From Aliirhizobium wenxiniae (GTDB taxonomy: Bacteria; Pseudomonadota; Alphaproteobacteria; Rhizobiales; Rhizobiaceae), in contig NZ_JAEUAN010000010.1 of assembly GCF_019511445.1 (NCBI RefSeq), positions 124,001-188,000 of the forward strand: a stretch of DNA of 64,000 bases, in the 5' to 3' direction. The notes under the pieces are model-generated. The model was given only the letters and a program-made list of their open reading frames with translations. It did not search any database and was not told the origin of the DNA. A program made the translations under genes and the position numbers. This document shows positions 9,947 to 19,581 of the stretch, piece by piece (within the stretch, counting starts at the first letter, position 1; every line of letters begins with the position of its first letter).

Positions 9947-11134
9947 ATGCGATTGCAGGATCCCGTCGTCATCGTCGGTTCGGCCCGCACGCCGATAGGC
10001 GGCTTTCAGGGCGAATTGAAGGACGCGACCGCAGCAGATCTCGGTGCGGCATCCATTCGCGCCGCCGTTGAACGAAGCGGCGTACAGGCGGATGCGGTTG
10101 ACGAAGTCGTCTTTGGCTGCGTGCTTCCAGCGGGGCAAGGGCAGGCGCCGGCGCGGCAGGCGGCGATCCATGCCGGCCTTCCCTTTGCTGCGGGTGCGAC
10201 GACGGTCAACAAGATGTGCGGCTCGGGCATGAAGGCGGTGATGATCAGCCATGACCTGATCGCTGCCAGCAGTGCCGCGGTCGCGGTCGCCGGCGGCATG
10301 GAGAGCATGAGCAATGCGCCATATCTTCTGGACCGGGCGCGGGGCGGATACAGGCTGGGGCATGGCCGCGTGCTCGACCATATGTTTCTCGATGGGCTAG
10401 AGGATGCCTATGACAAGGGGCGGCTGATGGGCACCTTTGCCGAGGACTGTGCCGAGGCATACCAGTTTACCCGCGAGGCGCAGGACGAATATGCCGTCAC
10501 CTCCCTCATGCGGGCGCAGAAAGCGATCGCGGAAGGCTGGTTCGACGGGGAGGTCGTTCCGGTCCCGGTCAAATCCGGTAGAACCCAGCAGGTGGCGCAT
10601 CGGGATGAACAGCCCGGCAAGGCCAAACCCGACAAGATCCCGATGTTGAAACCTGCCTTCCGCGACGGTGGTACGGTGACGGCTGCCAATTCCAGCTCGA
10701 TCTCGGATGGCGCGGCGGCGCTGGTGTTGATGCGGCGTTCGGAGGCTGTACGCCGGGGGCTTGCGCCGCGCGCGACGATTATCGGCCACGCCACGCACTC
10801 GCAGGAACCGGCGCTCTTTGCCACAGCACCCATTGGCGCCTTGCAGAAACTCTCCGACCGGACGGGCCTGCCGCTTTCCGATGTCGACCTGTTCGAGATC
10901 AACGAGGCCTTTGCGGTCGTCGCCATGGCGGCGATGCGAGATCTCGACTTGCCGCATGACAGGGTCAATGTGCATGGCGGCGCCTGTGCGCTTGGCCATC
11001 CGATCGGCGCCTCCGGCGCGCGTATTCTGGTGACGCTGATTGCGGCGCTGGAGCGCTATGACCTGAAGCGCGGCATGGCCGCGCTTTGCATCGGCGGCGG
11101 CGAAGCGACGGCCATCGCCATCGAACGGTCCTGA
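9947..11134 (+). CDS. Thiolase (acetyl-CoA C-acyltransferase)
   Basis: The 395-residue thiolase has the nucleophilic cysteine in [11 protein letters not shown] (Cys91), the NEAFAV segment, and the C-terminal [16 protein letters not shown] with the second cysteine-histidine motif. It cleaves 3-oxoacyl-CoA with CoA; beside the HSD10-like SDR it probably releases acetyl-CoA and propionyl-CoA from 2-methylacetoacetyl-CoA. The ATG at 9947 follows AGGAGG at the proper distance; a TTG at 9926 in the same frame precedes that ribosome site and is rejected. The biosynthetic PhaA/AtoB type is the alternative. Confidence 0.93.
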   Translation: MRLQDPVVIVGSARTPIGGFQGELKDATAADLGAASIRAAVERSGVQADAVDEVVFGCVLPAGQGQAPARQAAIHAGLPFAAGATTVNKMCGSGMKAVMISHDLIAASSAAVAVAGGMESMSNAPYLLDRARGGYRLGHGRVLDHMFLDGLEDAYDKGRLMGTFAEDCAEAYQFTREAQDEYAVTSLMRAQKAIAEGWFDGEVVPVPVKSGRTQQVAHRDEQPGKAKPDKIPMLKPAFRDGGTVTAANSSSISDGAAALVLMRRSEAVRRGLAPRATIIGHATHSQEPALFATAPIGALQKLSDRTGLPLSDVDLFEINEAFAVVAMAAMRDLDLPHDRVNVHGGACALGHPIGASGARILVTLIAALERYDLKRGMAALCIGGGEATAIAIERS

Positions 11135-11148
11135 GGGGAGGACGACCG

Positions 11149-12276
11149 ATGATCCTTTCGGAGCTTCAGCAGCAGATCCGCGAAATGGCCCGCAGTTTTG
11201 CCCGCGAGCGGTTGGCGCCGGGTGCTGCGGAACGGGACCGCAAACACCGGTTTCCGCGCGAGGAATTGCAGGAAATGGGTGCGCTCGGACTGCTCGGCAT
11301 GCTGGTGCCGGAAGCTTATGGCGGATCGGATACCGGTGTGCTCGCCTATGCGGCGGCTGTCGAAGAGATCGCGGCTGGCGACGGACCTTGCTCGACGATC
11401 ATGAGTGTCCACAGTTCGGTCGGCTGCGTGCCGATCCTCAAATTCGGGACCGAAGAACAGAAGGAGCGCTTTCTGCCGCGTCTTGCGTCCGGCGAATGGA
11501 TCGGCGGTTTTGCACTGACCGAGCCGCAAGCCGGTTCCGATGCCTCGAACCTCAAGACACGTGCGCGGCGCGACGGCGATCATTACGTGATCGACGGCGC
11601 AAAGCAGTTTATCACTTCGGGCAAGAACGGGCAGATGATCATCGTCTTTGCAGTCACCGATCCCGATGCAGGCAAGAAGGGCATAACCGCTTTCATTGTT
11701 CCGACAGATACGCCCGGCTACGAGGTGATCCGCGTCGAGGAGAAACTCGGCCTTCATTCATCCGACACCTGCCAGATCGCCTTTAACGAGATGCGCATCC
11801 CTGCGGACTTGAGGCTCGGCGAAGAGGGAGAGGGTTACCGGATCGCGCTTGCCAATCTGGAGGGGGGCAGGATCGGAATTGCGGCGCAATCGGTCGGCAT
11901 GGCGCAGGCGGCCTTCGAGGCGGCACGCGATTACGCCCGCGAGAGAAAGGCTTTCGGCAAACCGATCTTCGATCACCAGGCCGTCGCCTTCCGGCTGGCC
12001 GACATGGCAACGCAGATAGAAGCGGCCCGGCAGCTCGTCTGGCACGCGGCTGCATTGCGGGAGGCCGGAATGCCGTGTCTATCCGAGGCCTCTATGGCGA
12101 AGCTCTTTGCATCGGAAATCGTCGAACGCGTCTGCTCCGATGCGATCCAGATCCATGGCGGCTACGGTTACATGAGCGACTACCCCGTCGAGCGGATCTA
12201 CCGCGATGCCCGCATCTGCCAGATCTACGAGGGGACCAGCGACGTGCAGCGCCTGGTCATCGCCCGCAACTTGTGA
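11149..12276 (+). CDS. Acyl-CoA dehydrogenase, short/branched-chain type
   Basis: The 375-residue flavoprotein has [11 protein letters not shown] (about 121-131), FITSGKNG, and the C-terminal [15 protein letters not shown]. The catalytic glutamate is Glu361 in YEGTS, the position used by short- and medium-chain enzymes, unlike the isovaleryl-CoA dehydrogenase at 1792-2955 where it is internal. It starts 14 bases after the thiolase stop codon with GAGGGGAGG upstream. In context it is a good candidate for the 2-methylbutyryl/isobutyryl-CoA dehydrogenase of isoleucine and valine catabolism. No enoyl-CoA hydratase is encoded nearby, so that step must be supplied elsewhere. Confidence 0.93.
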   Translation: MILSELQQQIREMARSFARERLAPGAAERDRKHRFPREELQEMGALGLLGMLVPEAYGGSDTGVLAYAAAVEEIAAGDGPCSTIMSVHSSVGCVPILKFGTEEQKERFLPRLASGEWIGGFALTEPQAGSDASNLKTRARRDGDHYVIDGAKQFITSGKNGQMIIVFAVTDPDAGKKGITAFIVPTDTPGYEVIRVEEKLGLHSSDTCQIAFNEMRIPADLRLGEEGEGYRIALANLEGGRIGIAAQSVGMAQAAFEAARDYARERKAFGKPIFDHQAVAFRLADMATQIEAARQLVWHAAALREAGMPCLSEASMAKLFASEIVERVCSDAIQIHGGYGYMSDYPVERIYRDARICQIYEGTSDVQRLVIARNL

Positions 12277-12300
12277 TGATGCCTGCCTATTGATTGAAGG

Positions 12301-13062
12301 CTAAGGCGTTTTCGCTTCACTCGGCATTCGCGGGATGCTTGCCAACAGGGTGCGTGTATAGGGATGGCCGGGGTTGGCCAGAACTGCCTGCGTCTTGCCG
12401 CTCTCGACGATGCGGCCGCGTTCCAGAATGATCACATCCTCGCAAAGGGACGATACCAGGCTCAGATCGTGCGATACCAGCACGAAGGTCGTCGTTTTCG
12501 ACAGTTCCTTCAGCAGCCCGACGATGCGGATGCGCGTCGAGAGATCCAGTGCGCTGACCACTTCGTCTGCAAGGATCACATCCGGCCGGGATACGATCGC
12601 ACGGGCGATCGCGATACGCTGCCTTTGGCCGCCTGAAAATTCATGCGGATAGCGCTCCGCGGCATCGGCGCTCAATCCTACGGCTGACAGGGCCTGCAGG
12701 ATGGCTGCCTTTCTGTCCGCCTCAATTCCTAATGAACGGAGAGGTTCTGCGATGATGTCGAAAACGCGCTGGCGTGGATCCAGTGACGAATAAGGATCCT
12801 GAAAAACGGCCTGTACGCCGGAGCGGAAGCGCCGCATGAACTCCCGGTTCTTGAGGTTGAGCCGGCTACCTTCAAAGCTGACTTCTCCAGCCGTCGGCTG
12901 ATTGAGGCCGAGCAGAATGCGCAGCAGCGTCGTCTTGCCGGAGCCGGATTCACCGACGATGCCGAGATTGCGACCTCTCTCGAGAGCGAGGTTCACGTCG
13001 TGAAGGGTCTTGTGGTGTCGGGTGTAGGAAAAGGATACATTCCTGACGTCGATGAGGCTCAT
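12301..13062 (-). CDS. Oligopeptide/dipeptide ABC transporter ATP-binding protein (DppF-like)
   Basis: The 253-residue ATPase shows Walker [10 protein letters not shown], the signature [13 protein letters not shown] and Walker B VILADEV, and ends with a short peptide-family extension ([13 protein letters not shown]). It is the second ATPase of the dpp-type operon; its start overlaps the stop codon of the preceding ATPase gene by four bases. The unusual Walker B ending DEVVSALD has a valine where most relatives have DEPTSALD. It is the last gene of the leftward transporter operon. Confidence 0.93.
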   Translation of the reverse strand: MSLIDVRNVSFSYTRHHKTLHDVNLALERGRNLGIVGESGSGKTTLLRILLGLNQPTAGEVSFEGSRLNLKNREFMRRFRSGVQAVFQDPYSSLDPRQRVFDIIAEPLRSLGIEADRKAAILQALSAVGLSADAAERYPHEFSGGQRQRIAIARAIVSRPDVILADEVVSALDLSTRIRIVGLLKELSKTTTFVLVSHDLSLVSSLCEDVIILERGRIVESGKTQAVLANPGHPYTRTLLASIPRMPSEAKTP

Positions 13063-13868
13063 TCGGCGATCTCCAATGCGTCATCGAATGCACGTGCTGC
13101 CGCGACGAGACTTTGCGTATAGGGATGGTTCGGCTGGTTGAACACATCGCCCACCAGGCCGGTCTCGACGATATGGCCATGCTGCATCACCACAAGCCGG
13201 TCCACTGCTCCAGCGACGACCGGCAGATCGTGGCTGATGAACAGCAGCGCCATGTCCCGTTCGCTGACAAGGCGCGCCAGCAATGCAAGGATTTCGGCCT
13301 GCGTCGTCACATCCAGCGCGGTTGTCGGCTCGTCGGCGATCAGCAGCTTGGGCTTGCAGGCAAGCGCCATCGCGATTGCTGCACGCTGGCGCTGTCCGCC
13401 GGAGATCTCGTGCGGCCAGGCATTGATGATACGATCGGGATCCGGCAATGCGACCTGATCGAGCAAGGCTCGCACTTTGCGTGTGATGCTCGCCTTGTCG
13501 GTCGCTCCTCGGTCACGTGTTGCGCGACGTTTGACCGCCTCACCGACCTGTCGACCGATCTTCATCAAGGGATCGAGCGCGGTAAGCGGTTCCTGAAATA
13601 CGACAGCGGCGGCGGTCCCCCTCAGAGGCACCAGATCACGATCGCGCGCGCCAATCACCTGTCGGCCATCAAGCCGAACCGATCCCGAGGCCTTCAGCGC
13701 ATCCGGCAAAAGGCCGATCGCTGCAAGGGCTGTCAGCGATTTTCCGGAGCCGGATTCACCGATGAGGCCGAGGCGCTCGCCGGGTGAGAGGGAAAAGGAG
13801 AGATCCGTGACCAAGGATTTTTCGCCGGTTCGGATTGAAAGGCCATGAATGTCAAGCAGCGGGGTCAT
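13059..13868 (-). CDS. Oligopeptide/dipeptide ABC transporter ATP-binding protein (DppD-like)
   Basis: The 269-residue ATPase has Walker [14 protein letters not shown], the signature [15 protein letters not shown] and Walker [13 protein letters not shown], plus the peptide-family C-terminal [13 protein letters not shown]. The ATG at 13868 overlaps the permease stop codon by four bases. The open frame to 14168 lies wholly inside the permease gene. The C-terminal oligopeptide/dipeptide domain is shorter than in enteric DppD (about 327 residues), as is common for rhizobial paralogues. Confidence 0.92.
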   Translation of the reverse strand: MTPLLDIHGLSIRTGEKSLVTDLSFSLSPGERLGLIGESGSGKSLTALAAIGLLPDALKASGSVRLDGRQVIGARDRDLVPLRGTAAAVVFQEPLTALDPLMKIGRQVGEAVKRRATRDRGATDKASITRKVRALLDQVALPDPDRIINAWPHEISGGQRQRAAIAMALACKPKLLIADEPTTALDVTTQAEILALLARLVSERDMALLFISHDLPVVAGAVDRLVVMQHGHIVETGLVGDVFNQPNHPYTQSLVAAARAFDDALEIAE

Positions 13869-14722
13869 CGGCGGCTCCTGCGGGTCGGATCGGCGAGATC
13901 GCGCAGGCCGTCCGCGAGAAGGTTGATGCCAATCACCAGGGACACGAGCGCGATACCCGGCGCGATGGCCCCGATCGGGGCCGTGTAAACTGTTGCCTGG
14001 GCTTCCTGTAGCAGCCTGCCCCAGGACGCGTTCGGCGGCGGCGCGCCCAAGCCGAGATAGGAAAGCGAGGCCTCGGCAATAACCGCGAGGCCGAATTGAA
14101 GGGCCAGATTGACGAGCAGGGTCGGCCATATGTTGGGCAGAATGTGAATCCGGATGACACCGATCCATGAGGTGCCCGATATCCGCGAAGCGGTGATATA
14201 GTCCATTGCGAGTACGCGCTTGGTGAGGATCCGTGTCAGCCGCGCGACGATAGCGGAATTGGCGACGCCGATTGCGACGATCGCGGTTTGCAGGCTGGCG
14301 CCATCGCTTGCGGCGACGATCAGCATGGCGAGCAGCAGCGTCGGAAAGGCGATTAGGATATCGAGGCCTGCCGCCAGCACATCATCCAGCGTCTTCGACG
14401 CAAAGGCAGCAAGCAATCCGATCGTCATGCCGATCAAACCGCCGATAACGATCGCGCCGGTGCCGACGGTCAAGGCTATGCGCGAGCCGGTCATGATCAG
14501 CGAAAAGAGATCGCGGCCGAGCCTGTCGGTTCCCGCGAGATGCAGGAATGACACGGCTTCCAAACGCCCGCCCGACAGGGCGGCGGGATCGTAAGGCGTC
14601 CAGACCAGTGTCATGAGACCGATTGCGAGATGCAGGCCAACGATGATGGCACCGATCGTGAATGTCCAGGAACGGCGTTTTCGACCTTCCGATGACGCAA
14701 TGATGGTGTTGGTATCGCTCAT
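13865..14722 (-). CDS. Dipeptide-type ABC transporter permease (DppC-like)
   Basis: The 285-residue inner-membrane protein has a cytoplasmic N-terminus, one N-terminal membrane segment (about 20-42), then the binding-protein-dependent permease domain with about five further segments. ISGTSWIGVIRIHILPN is the EAA-like loop that contacts the ATPase, and LGLGAPPPNASWG is typical of DppC/OppC. It overlaps both neighbours by four bases, so the whole set is likely translated together. Confidence 0.93.
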   Translation of the reverse strand: MSDTNTIIASSEGRKRRSWTFTIGAIIVGLHLAIGLMTLVWTPYDPAALSGGRLEAVSFLHLAGTDRLGRDLFSLIMTGSRIALTVGTGAIVIGGLIGMTIGLLAAFASKTLDDVLAAGLDILIAFPTLLLAMLIVAASDGASLQTAIVAIGVANSAIVARLTRILTKRVLAMDYITASRISGTSWIGVIRIHILPNIWPTLLVNLALQFGLAVIAEASLSYLGLGAPPPNASWGRLLQEAQATVYTAPIGAIAPGIALVSLVIGINLLADGLRDLADPTRRSRR

Positions 14723-15684
14723 CGCGCCGCTCCTCCGCTACGGTCTCTCAGGCGCGGATCGATCAATCGCTGAGCCAGATCGGCGAAGAAGCCGACAAGG
14801 AGGACAAGCAGGGTGGAGACGAACAACACGCCTTGGACATTGGGATAGTCACGCTGTTCTATGCCAAGAAGCAGCATCGAGCCGAGACCGGGCAGTGAAA
14901 ACACGCGTTCGACCACGACCGCACCGAGAAGGGTCGAGGCGAGCTCTATGCCGAGGATGGAGATGACTGGCACGGACGCGTTGCGGATACCATGGCGGAT
15001 CAGTGCCCCGGTGAAGCTCGCGCCAAGTGCGCGGGCGGTCCGCAGGTAATCGCTGCCCAGCACATCCTGGGTGGCGGAGCGTACATAGCGGATCAGCGAT
15101 GCAGACATGACGATGGCAATGGTGATGACAGGAAGGACAAGAGCGTCAAACGCTGCCTCGGGTCGCAGCCAACCACGTGGAGGGAAGCCGCCGGATGGGA
15201 ACAGCCTGAGGTTGACTGCGAAGATTGTGACCAGAAGGATGCCGATCCAGAACACCGGCACTGCAATGCCGAACTGAGAGATCACCGATATCAGCGAGCC
15301 ATACCAGCGGTTTGACTTGACCGCTGCAATGATGCCGAGCGGCAGTGCGATCGCAATCGCCAGAAGGAAGGCCATCAGCGTCAACGGTACAGTTACGGCC
15401 AGTCGCTTGCCGATCTCCGGCAGGACGGGCGTGTGGCTGACGAAGGACGTGCCGAGATCGAAGCGGGCGAGACTGGAGACGAAGCGAATGAATTGCTCGG
15501 AAAGCGGCAGGTCTGAGCCCACCTGGCGGCGTGCAGCCTCGATCTGTTCGGGGTCGGCGCCGACGGATACCAGCGCGTTGGCAGGATCACCCGGCAGCAG
15601 GCGCAAGAGAACGAACAGGACGGCCGCCGCGATTACGATGGAGACGAGCAGGATAGCCAGACGGCGTAAGAGATAGGAGAGAAT
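14719..15684 (-). CDS. Dipeptide-type ABC transporter permease (DppB-like), probable ATT start
   Basis: The family hallmark RLLPGDPAN appears right at the first conventional start (TTG at 15606), but the reading frame continues upstream and encodes the expected opening: from ATT at 15684 it reads M-L-S-Y-L-L-R-R-L followed by a hydrophobic first membrane segment. A TGA closes the frame at 15699-15697 and no ATG, GTG or TTG lies between. An AAAGG sequence precedes the ATT at ribosome-binding distance. I therefore place the start at the ATT, giving 321 residues, the usual DppB length. The TTG start would remove the first membrane helix. A point mutation of an ATG is the alternative explanation. 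Confidence 0.85.
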   Translation of the reverse strand: MLSYLLRRLAILLVSIVIAAAVLFVLLRLLPGDPANALVSVGADPEQIEAARRQVGSDLPLSEQFIRFVSSLARFDLGTSFVSHTPVLPEIGKRLAVTVPLTLMAFLLAIAIALPLGIIAAVKSNRWYGSLISVISQFGIAVPVFWIGILLVTIFAVNLRLFPSGGFPPRGWLRPEAAFDALVLPVITIAIVMSASLIRYVRSATQDVLGSDYLRTARALGASFTGALIRHGIRNASVPVISILGIELASTLLGAVVVERVFSLPGLGSMLLLGIEQRDYPNVQGVLFVSTLLVLLVGFFADLAQRLIDPRLRDRSGGAAR

Positions 15685-15707
15685 GACCCGCGCCTTTCAT
15701 GGGGAAA

Positions 15708-15729
15708 GCCGCCCGGAGAGCCGGGCGGC
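15708..15729 (-). terminator. GC-rich hairpin between the binding-protein gene and the permease genes
   Basis: GCCGCCCGG and CCGGGCGGC form a perfect nine-base stem with a four-base loop. On the transcribed (minus) strand it is followed by TTTCCCC. It lies 47 bases after the stop codon of the solute-binding protein and 24 bases before the permease start. It probably attenuates transcription or protects the upstream mRNA so that the binding protein is made in excess. Confidence 0.7.
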
Positions 15730-15775
15730 CAGCCTTGTAATGCTGATTGTCGATTGGCCGAGGGCAGGCCGAAGG

Positions 15776-17305
15776 TCAATCGGCCTTTTTGATGTGGCCC
15801 GCGAAAAACTGTGCGTTCAGGCCGTTGAGCGGGTAACCGGTGACGGATTTTGCCGCAACCACGATCTGCGGATAGAGATAGAGCCAGTTGCTCGCCGCAT
15901 CTTCCGCGATAATCGTGTTGGCTTCCTTCAGCTTGGCCGTCTGCTCATCGGTGGTTGCGCTGGCTTCAGCCTGCTTGATCAGATCCACGACCTTTGGATT
16001 GTTGTAGCCCCAGTAGAAATCGGGATTGCCGTAAAAGACGATGTCGCGATGGTTCACATGTTCCTGCAGCGTCGCCTGGAAATCATGCGCCTTGTAGATC
16101 TTCGAATACCACTCGTTGGCGGTGATGACGTTGATGTTCACCTTCACGCCGATCTTGGCTAGTTCGGTCTGGAGGAACTGTGCAGCAATCGGGTGCGGGT
16201 CGTAGTTCGGCGTGTCGATGGTGAAGGAGAACCCATCCGGATAGCCGGCCTCGGCCAGAAGCGCCTTGGCCCTTTCGACGTCATAGGCGTCGGTCTTGGT
16301 CAGGTCGACAAACCATGGATCGGTCGGCGGTACCATGGATCCGATCAGCGTTCCGTAATCGCCCCAGACGGCTTTCAGCAGCTTGGCGTCGTCCACTGCC
16401 CGGGCCAGCGCCTTACGAACCTTGACATTGTCGAAGGGAGCGACCCGGTCGTTATAGGCAAGCAGCAGTTTGGTGGTGGATTGACCTTCGGCGACCGTGA
16501 AGTCTGCATTGTCCTTGAACTGCGCAAGCGAATCCGGGCTCTGCACGGAAGTGATGATATCGACGGATCCGGTCAGAAGGGCATTGTTGAGGGCCGTCGC
16601 TTCCGTGAAATACTGGAAGACGACGTCACCATTATCCGGCTTCTGGCCCCAGTAATCGTCAAACCGGGTCAGTGCCAGCGACGACCCGCGGCGCCAGTCC
16701 GCCAGCTCGTAAGGCCCTGTGCCGTCTTCAGTAGAAGTCAGGTTGGTCGCCGTATCGTTGATGATCCAGACATAGCTGAGATTGTAGGGAAGAGAGATGG
16801 AGCGGGACGAGAGCTTGATGACGACAGTTGCGTCATCCGGGGTCTCGATGCTGGCAATTGGCTTCAGGCTGTTCTTGCGCGAGCTTTTCGATTCTGCAGA
16901 GGTGACCCGTTCGATCGAGAATTTCACGTCCTTGGATGTCAGCGGATCGCCGGAATGGAATTTCACGTTCGGCTGCAGGGTGAATGTGTAGGTGAGGCCA
17001 CCATCACTTACCTTGAAATCCTTGGCCAATACCGGCTCCACGGCGCCTGAATCAGCCAGACGGAAAAGTCCTTCATAGACGTTGTTGTTGAAGGCCTCGT
17101 TGATCCCTTGGCCGGCCCCTGCCGTATTGTCGAGGTTCTGCGGCTCGTAAAGCGAACCGATATTGATCGTGGCGTCCGCGTCGAAGTCGGCGGCCTGCGC
17201 AGATCCTGCCGCCAGGGCGGAAAGAAGGATCGCTGCAATGGCGCTGCGCGCACTCGTCTGTCTGTTCTTCAGGGGGGAGCCCGTACGGGTCGTCAAAATG
17301 CTCAT
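15776..17305 (-). CDS. Peptide-type ABC transporter substrate-binding protein (family 5, DppA/OppA-like)
   Basis: The 509-residue protein has a signal peptide (about 1-38, ending SAQA) after a long basic N-region and a family 5 extracellular binding domain with VKFHSGDPLTSKDVKFSIER and LAYNDRVAPFDNVKVRKALA. It is exported to the periplasm and delivers peptides or similar solutes to the permeases encoded next. The ATG at 17305 is preferred over the upstream start at 17377, which would place charged sequence before the signal peptide. It is the first gene of the operon and is divergent from an M24 peptidase gene, which suggests peptide substrates. Confidence 0.93.
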   Translation of the reverse strand: MSILTTRTGSPLKNRQTSARSAIAAILLSALAAGSAQAADFDADATINIGSLYEPQNLDNTAGAGQGINEAFNNNVYEGLFRLADSGAVEPVLAKDFKVSDGGLTYTFTLQPNVKFHSGDPLTSKDVKFSIERVTSAESKSSRKNSLKPIASIETPDDATVVIKLSSRSISLPYNLSYVWIINDTATNLTSTEDGTGPYELADWRRGSSLALTRFDDYWGQKPDNGDVVFQYFTEATALNNALLTGSVDIITSVQSPDSLAQFKDNADFTVAEGQSTTKLLLAYNDRVAPFDNVKVRKALARAVDDAKLLKAVWGDYGTLIGSMVPPTDPWFVDLTKTDAYDVERAKALLAEAGYPDGFSFTIDTPNYDPHPIAAQFLQTELAKIGVKVNINVITANEWYSKIYKAHDFQATLQEHVNHRDIVFYGNPDFYWGYNNPKVVDLIKQAEASATTDEQTAKLKEANTIIAEDAASNWLYLYPQIVVAAKSVTGYPLNGLNAQFFAGHIKKAD

Positions 17306-17476
17306 CTTGAAACTCTCATTCACTGGCGGATCAGCGCCATCATTTATCGCCTGAAGCATAGCGTAGTATCCACTCATCGGAAGGGTGGCGAGGGCAAAAA
17401 GGCGCGGCCTGAAGGGAATGTGATGCTCCTGGATCGGTGCACCGGAGAAAATTGTTTCCGCGCTGGAACTTCGTCT

Positions 17477-17494
17477 TAAGTCCTACTAAGTCCT
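17477..17494 (+). promoter_or_regulatory. Tandem TAAGTCCT repeat in the divergent peptidase/transporter intergenic region
   Basis: TAAGTCCT occurs twice with a ten-base period (17477-17484 and 17487-17494), about 28 bases before the peptidase start. A one-turn tandem repeat is a possible regulator site, but nothing else in the sequence confirms it. Confidence 0.3.
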
Positions 17495-17522
17495 TCAGAT
17501 AAATCAGGGATTGGAACAGGAC

Positions 17523-18755
17523 ATGAGCGATATCGACAGAAACCGTGCGGCCCGGCTGATGGATGAAGCCGGCATCGACGCGCTTGTACTCTTCCAGCCT
17601 GAGGCCTTTCGTTACGCGATCGGCGCACCGGCAGGCGTGGTGACAATGTGGGGGCGGGCCGGAGCTGCGGTTGCGCTCGTACCGGCCCATGCAAATGCAA
17701 CGCTTGCAGCCATTGTCAGCGATCATGCCGCGTCGGCGGTGCGCAGCAAGGCATCCGATGTCGAGGTGCGAACCCATCGCATCTGGATCGATATGCTCGA
17801 TGTGACGGGTGCCGAAACAGTGCAGCAGATCGGGGAGGCCTACCGCCGCGCGGGAACCGGAGGGCCGCGCCCGGAAACATTCGATCGGTCTGTAGTTTTC
17901 GATCTTCTCGACGATCTTTTGCGCGAACGCGGCCTGAACGAAGCGCGGCTGGGCGTCGATCTCGAATTCATGCCTGCCGCAGACTTCGAAGCATTGAAAG
18001 GCAGACTTCCGCAAGTCCGGTGGTCGGACGGCTCGACGGTCCTGCGACGGCTGCGGGCCGTGAAAAATCCGGCGGAGATAGAGCGGTTGCGCAAAGCGTC
18101 TCACGCGGCAGAGGCGGGTTTGGAAGCCATGGCGCAGGCGATCAGGCCGGGTGTGTTCCTGCCGGCACTCTCGGCGGCATGGAAAGCCGGTGCGCAGGCT
18201 GCTGCCGCCAAGGGAGGCTTCTCGCTGAGCGGGCATTGGGATTACATTTCGGTCGGCGCAGATCTTGCCGACATGGCGGCGGTTGTGGCTCCGGGCGATC
18301 TCATCAAGGCGGATGTCGGGACGCTCGTTAACGGATACTCTTCGGACGGGGCAAGAACCTATACATTCGGTCGTCCATCCGGGCTTGCTATGGATGTGTT
18401 CAAGGCGCTCGATACGGCGTTTCATGCGGGGCTGGAGCAGATCCGGCCTGGCAATGTCTTCGCCTCGGTCCATGCCGCTATGCTTCAATCGATGCGCAGG
18501 GATGGCTTTGCGGAATATTACCGCGGTCATTTCGGTCACGCAGTCGGCGGCAGCGTCGGCATTGAGGAATGGCCGTTCTTTTCCGCCGATAACCAGGAGC
18601 TCATCGAGCCGAACATGGTTGTGGCGTTGGAGGCCCCATTCTACGGTCAGGGGCTTGGAGCTTTGATGATCGAGGACCAGTTCCTTGTGACCGCCGGCGG
18701 GGCGGAATGCATGAACCGCTTGCCTCGCGGGCTGGTCGACGTATCGGGTATATGA
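17523..18755 (+). CDS. M24-family metallopeptidase (Xaa-Pro aminopeptidase/creatinase-like)
   Basis: The 410-residue cytoplasmic protein has a creatinase N-terminal domain (about 5-150) and a pita-bread M24 domain (about 175-400). All five expected metal ligands are visible: Asp in KADVG, Asp in YSSDGAR, His in HFGHAVGG, Glu in GIEEWP and Glu in MIEDQF, so an active peptidase is plausible. The ATG at 17523 follows GGAACAGG; a TTG at 17511 is in frame but less likely. It faces away from the peptide transporter, suggesting that imported proline-containing peptides are cleaved here. Creatinase-type amidohydrolysis is an alternative within the fold. Confidence 0.9.
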   Translation: MSDIDRNRAARLMDEAGIDALVLFQPEAFRYAIGAPAGVVTMWGRAGAAVALVPAHANATLAAIVSDHAASAVRSKASDVEVRTHRIWIDMLDVTGAETVQQIGEAYRRAGTGGPRPETFDRSVVFDLLDDLLRERGLNEARLGVDLEFMPAADFEALKGRLPQVRWSDGSTVLRRLRAVKNPAEIERLRKASHAAEAGLEAMAQAIRPGVFLPALSAAWKAGAQAAAAKGGFSLSGHWDYISVGADLADMAAVVAPGDLIKADVGTLVNGYSSDGARTYTFGRPSGLAMDVFKALDTAFHAGLEQIRPGNVFASVHAAMLQSMRRDGFAEYYRGHFGHAVGGSVGIEEWPFFSADNQELIEPNMVVALEAPFYGQGLGALMIEDQFLVTAGGAECMNRLPRGLVDVSGI

Positions 18756-18771
18756 GGCCGCAAAAGCGGCC
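18756..18771. terminator. Short hairpin between convergent peptidase and IclR genes
   Basis: GGCCGC-AAAA-GCGGCC forms a six-base stem in the 18-base gap between the two convergent stop codons. It has no clear T tract on either side, so its strength as a terminator is doubtful. Confidence 0.4.
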
Positions 18772-18773
18772 GG

Positions 18774-19562
18774 TCAGCCGCTGAAGCCGAGGCTCTTCGA
18801 GGCCGTCTGACCGGCATCCAGAAGCATTCGAACATAGGTGGGTTTGCGCGCAGGATCGAAACGGAACAGCGGGAAGGAAATGCTGATCGCCGCGACCGAT
18901 TTGCCCAGATGGTCGCGGATCGGCACTGCCATGCAGCGTACGCCCACCTCACTTTCCTCGAGTTCCTCCGAATAACCATCTTCGCGTATGCGGTTTAGTT
19001 GCTCGCGGAGTGTCGCTTCATCCGTAATCGTTTTGGGTGCCAGTTTCTCGAATGTCATCTTCGACAAGCGCTCGTCGATTTCCGTTTCATCGCGAAATGC
19101 CAAAAGTGCCTTGCCAAGCGAGGTGCTGTGCAGCGGGTTGCGCTTGCCGAGCGGCGAGTTCATCGACAGGCTATATATGCTGTCGTATTTATGAATGTAG
19201 GCTACGCGCTGTTCCCGATCATCCATGACACCAAGATTGATCGACTCGCCGGTCTCACGCGACAAAATGCCCATGGCGCGATCGGCAACCTGCAGCAACT
19301 GTGTCTGGCCGCGCAATGTGCGCGCACCCAGACCGAACAGTTTGAGGGTCAGCCGGTACTTTTCGGTTTCCTCTTCCTGCTCGGCATAGCCGAGATCAAC
19401 CATGGTCTGAAGCAATCGGTGTGTGGTGGCCTTCGAGGTCATGGCTCGCTGGGCAATATCGCCAAGACTGGACCGACCTTCTTCCGCCAATGTTTCGAGC
19501 ACCGAGAAGACTTTTAGAACCGCAGCGACATTATCGGATTTGTTGCGGGAGGGGTCGGACAT
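18774..19562 (-). CDS. IclR-family transcriptional regulator
   Basis: The 262-residue protein has an N-terminal winged helix-turn-helix (about 15-75, with LGDIAQRAMTSKATTHRLLQTM) and a C-terminal IclR effector domain (about 90-255) with YSLSMNSPLGKRNPLHSTSLGKALLA and VGVRCMAVPIRDHLG. The ATG at 19562 is chosen because the frame upstream (to 19721) is AT-rich, non-coding-like and covers the divergent promoter region. It is divergent from the glycuronyl hydrolase and TRAP genes. Regulators of this group (KdgR-like) often repress uronate or oligouronide catabolism, so it probably controls the operon beginning at 19820. Confidence 0.92.
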   Translation of the reverse strand: MSDPSRNKSDNVAAVLKVFSVLETLAEEGRSSLGDIAQRAMTSKATTHRLLQTMVDLGYAEQEEETEKYRLTLKLFGLGARTLRGQTQLLQVADRAMGILSRETGESINLGVMDDREQRVAYIHKYDSIYSLSMNSPLGKRNPLHSTSLGKALLAFRDETEIDERLSKMTFEKLAPKTITDEATLREQLNRIREDGYSEELEESEVGVRCMAVPIRDHLGKSVAAISISFPLFRFDPARKPTYVRMLLDAGQTASKSLGFSG

Positions 19563-19581
19563 ATATGGCTCCAGAAAAAAT

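Noticed and set aside
9032..10381. Open frame of 449 codons on the minus strand opposite the SDR and thiolase genes
   Set aside because: The plus-strand SDR and thiolase have complete catalytic motifs; the opposite frame has none.
15606..15608. TTG as start of the DppB-like permease
   Set aside because: It would remove the first membrane helix, although the homologous sequence continues upstream in the same frame.
17340..18539. Open frame of 399 codons on the minus strand opposite the M24 peptidase
   Set aside because: All five metal ligands of the peptidase are on the plus strand, and the minus frame has no motif.
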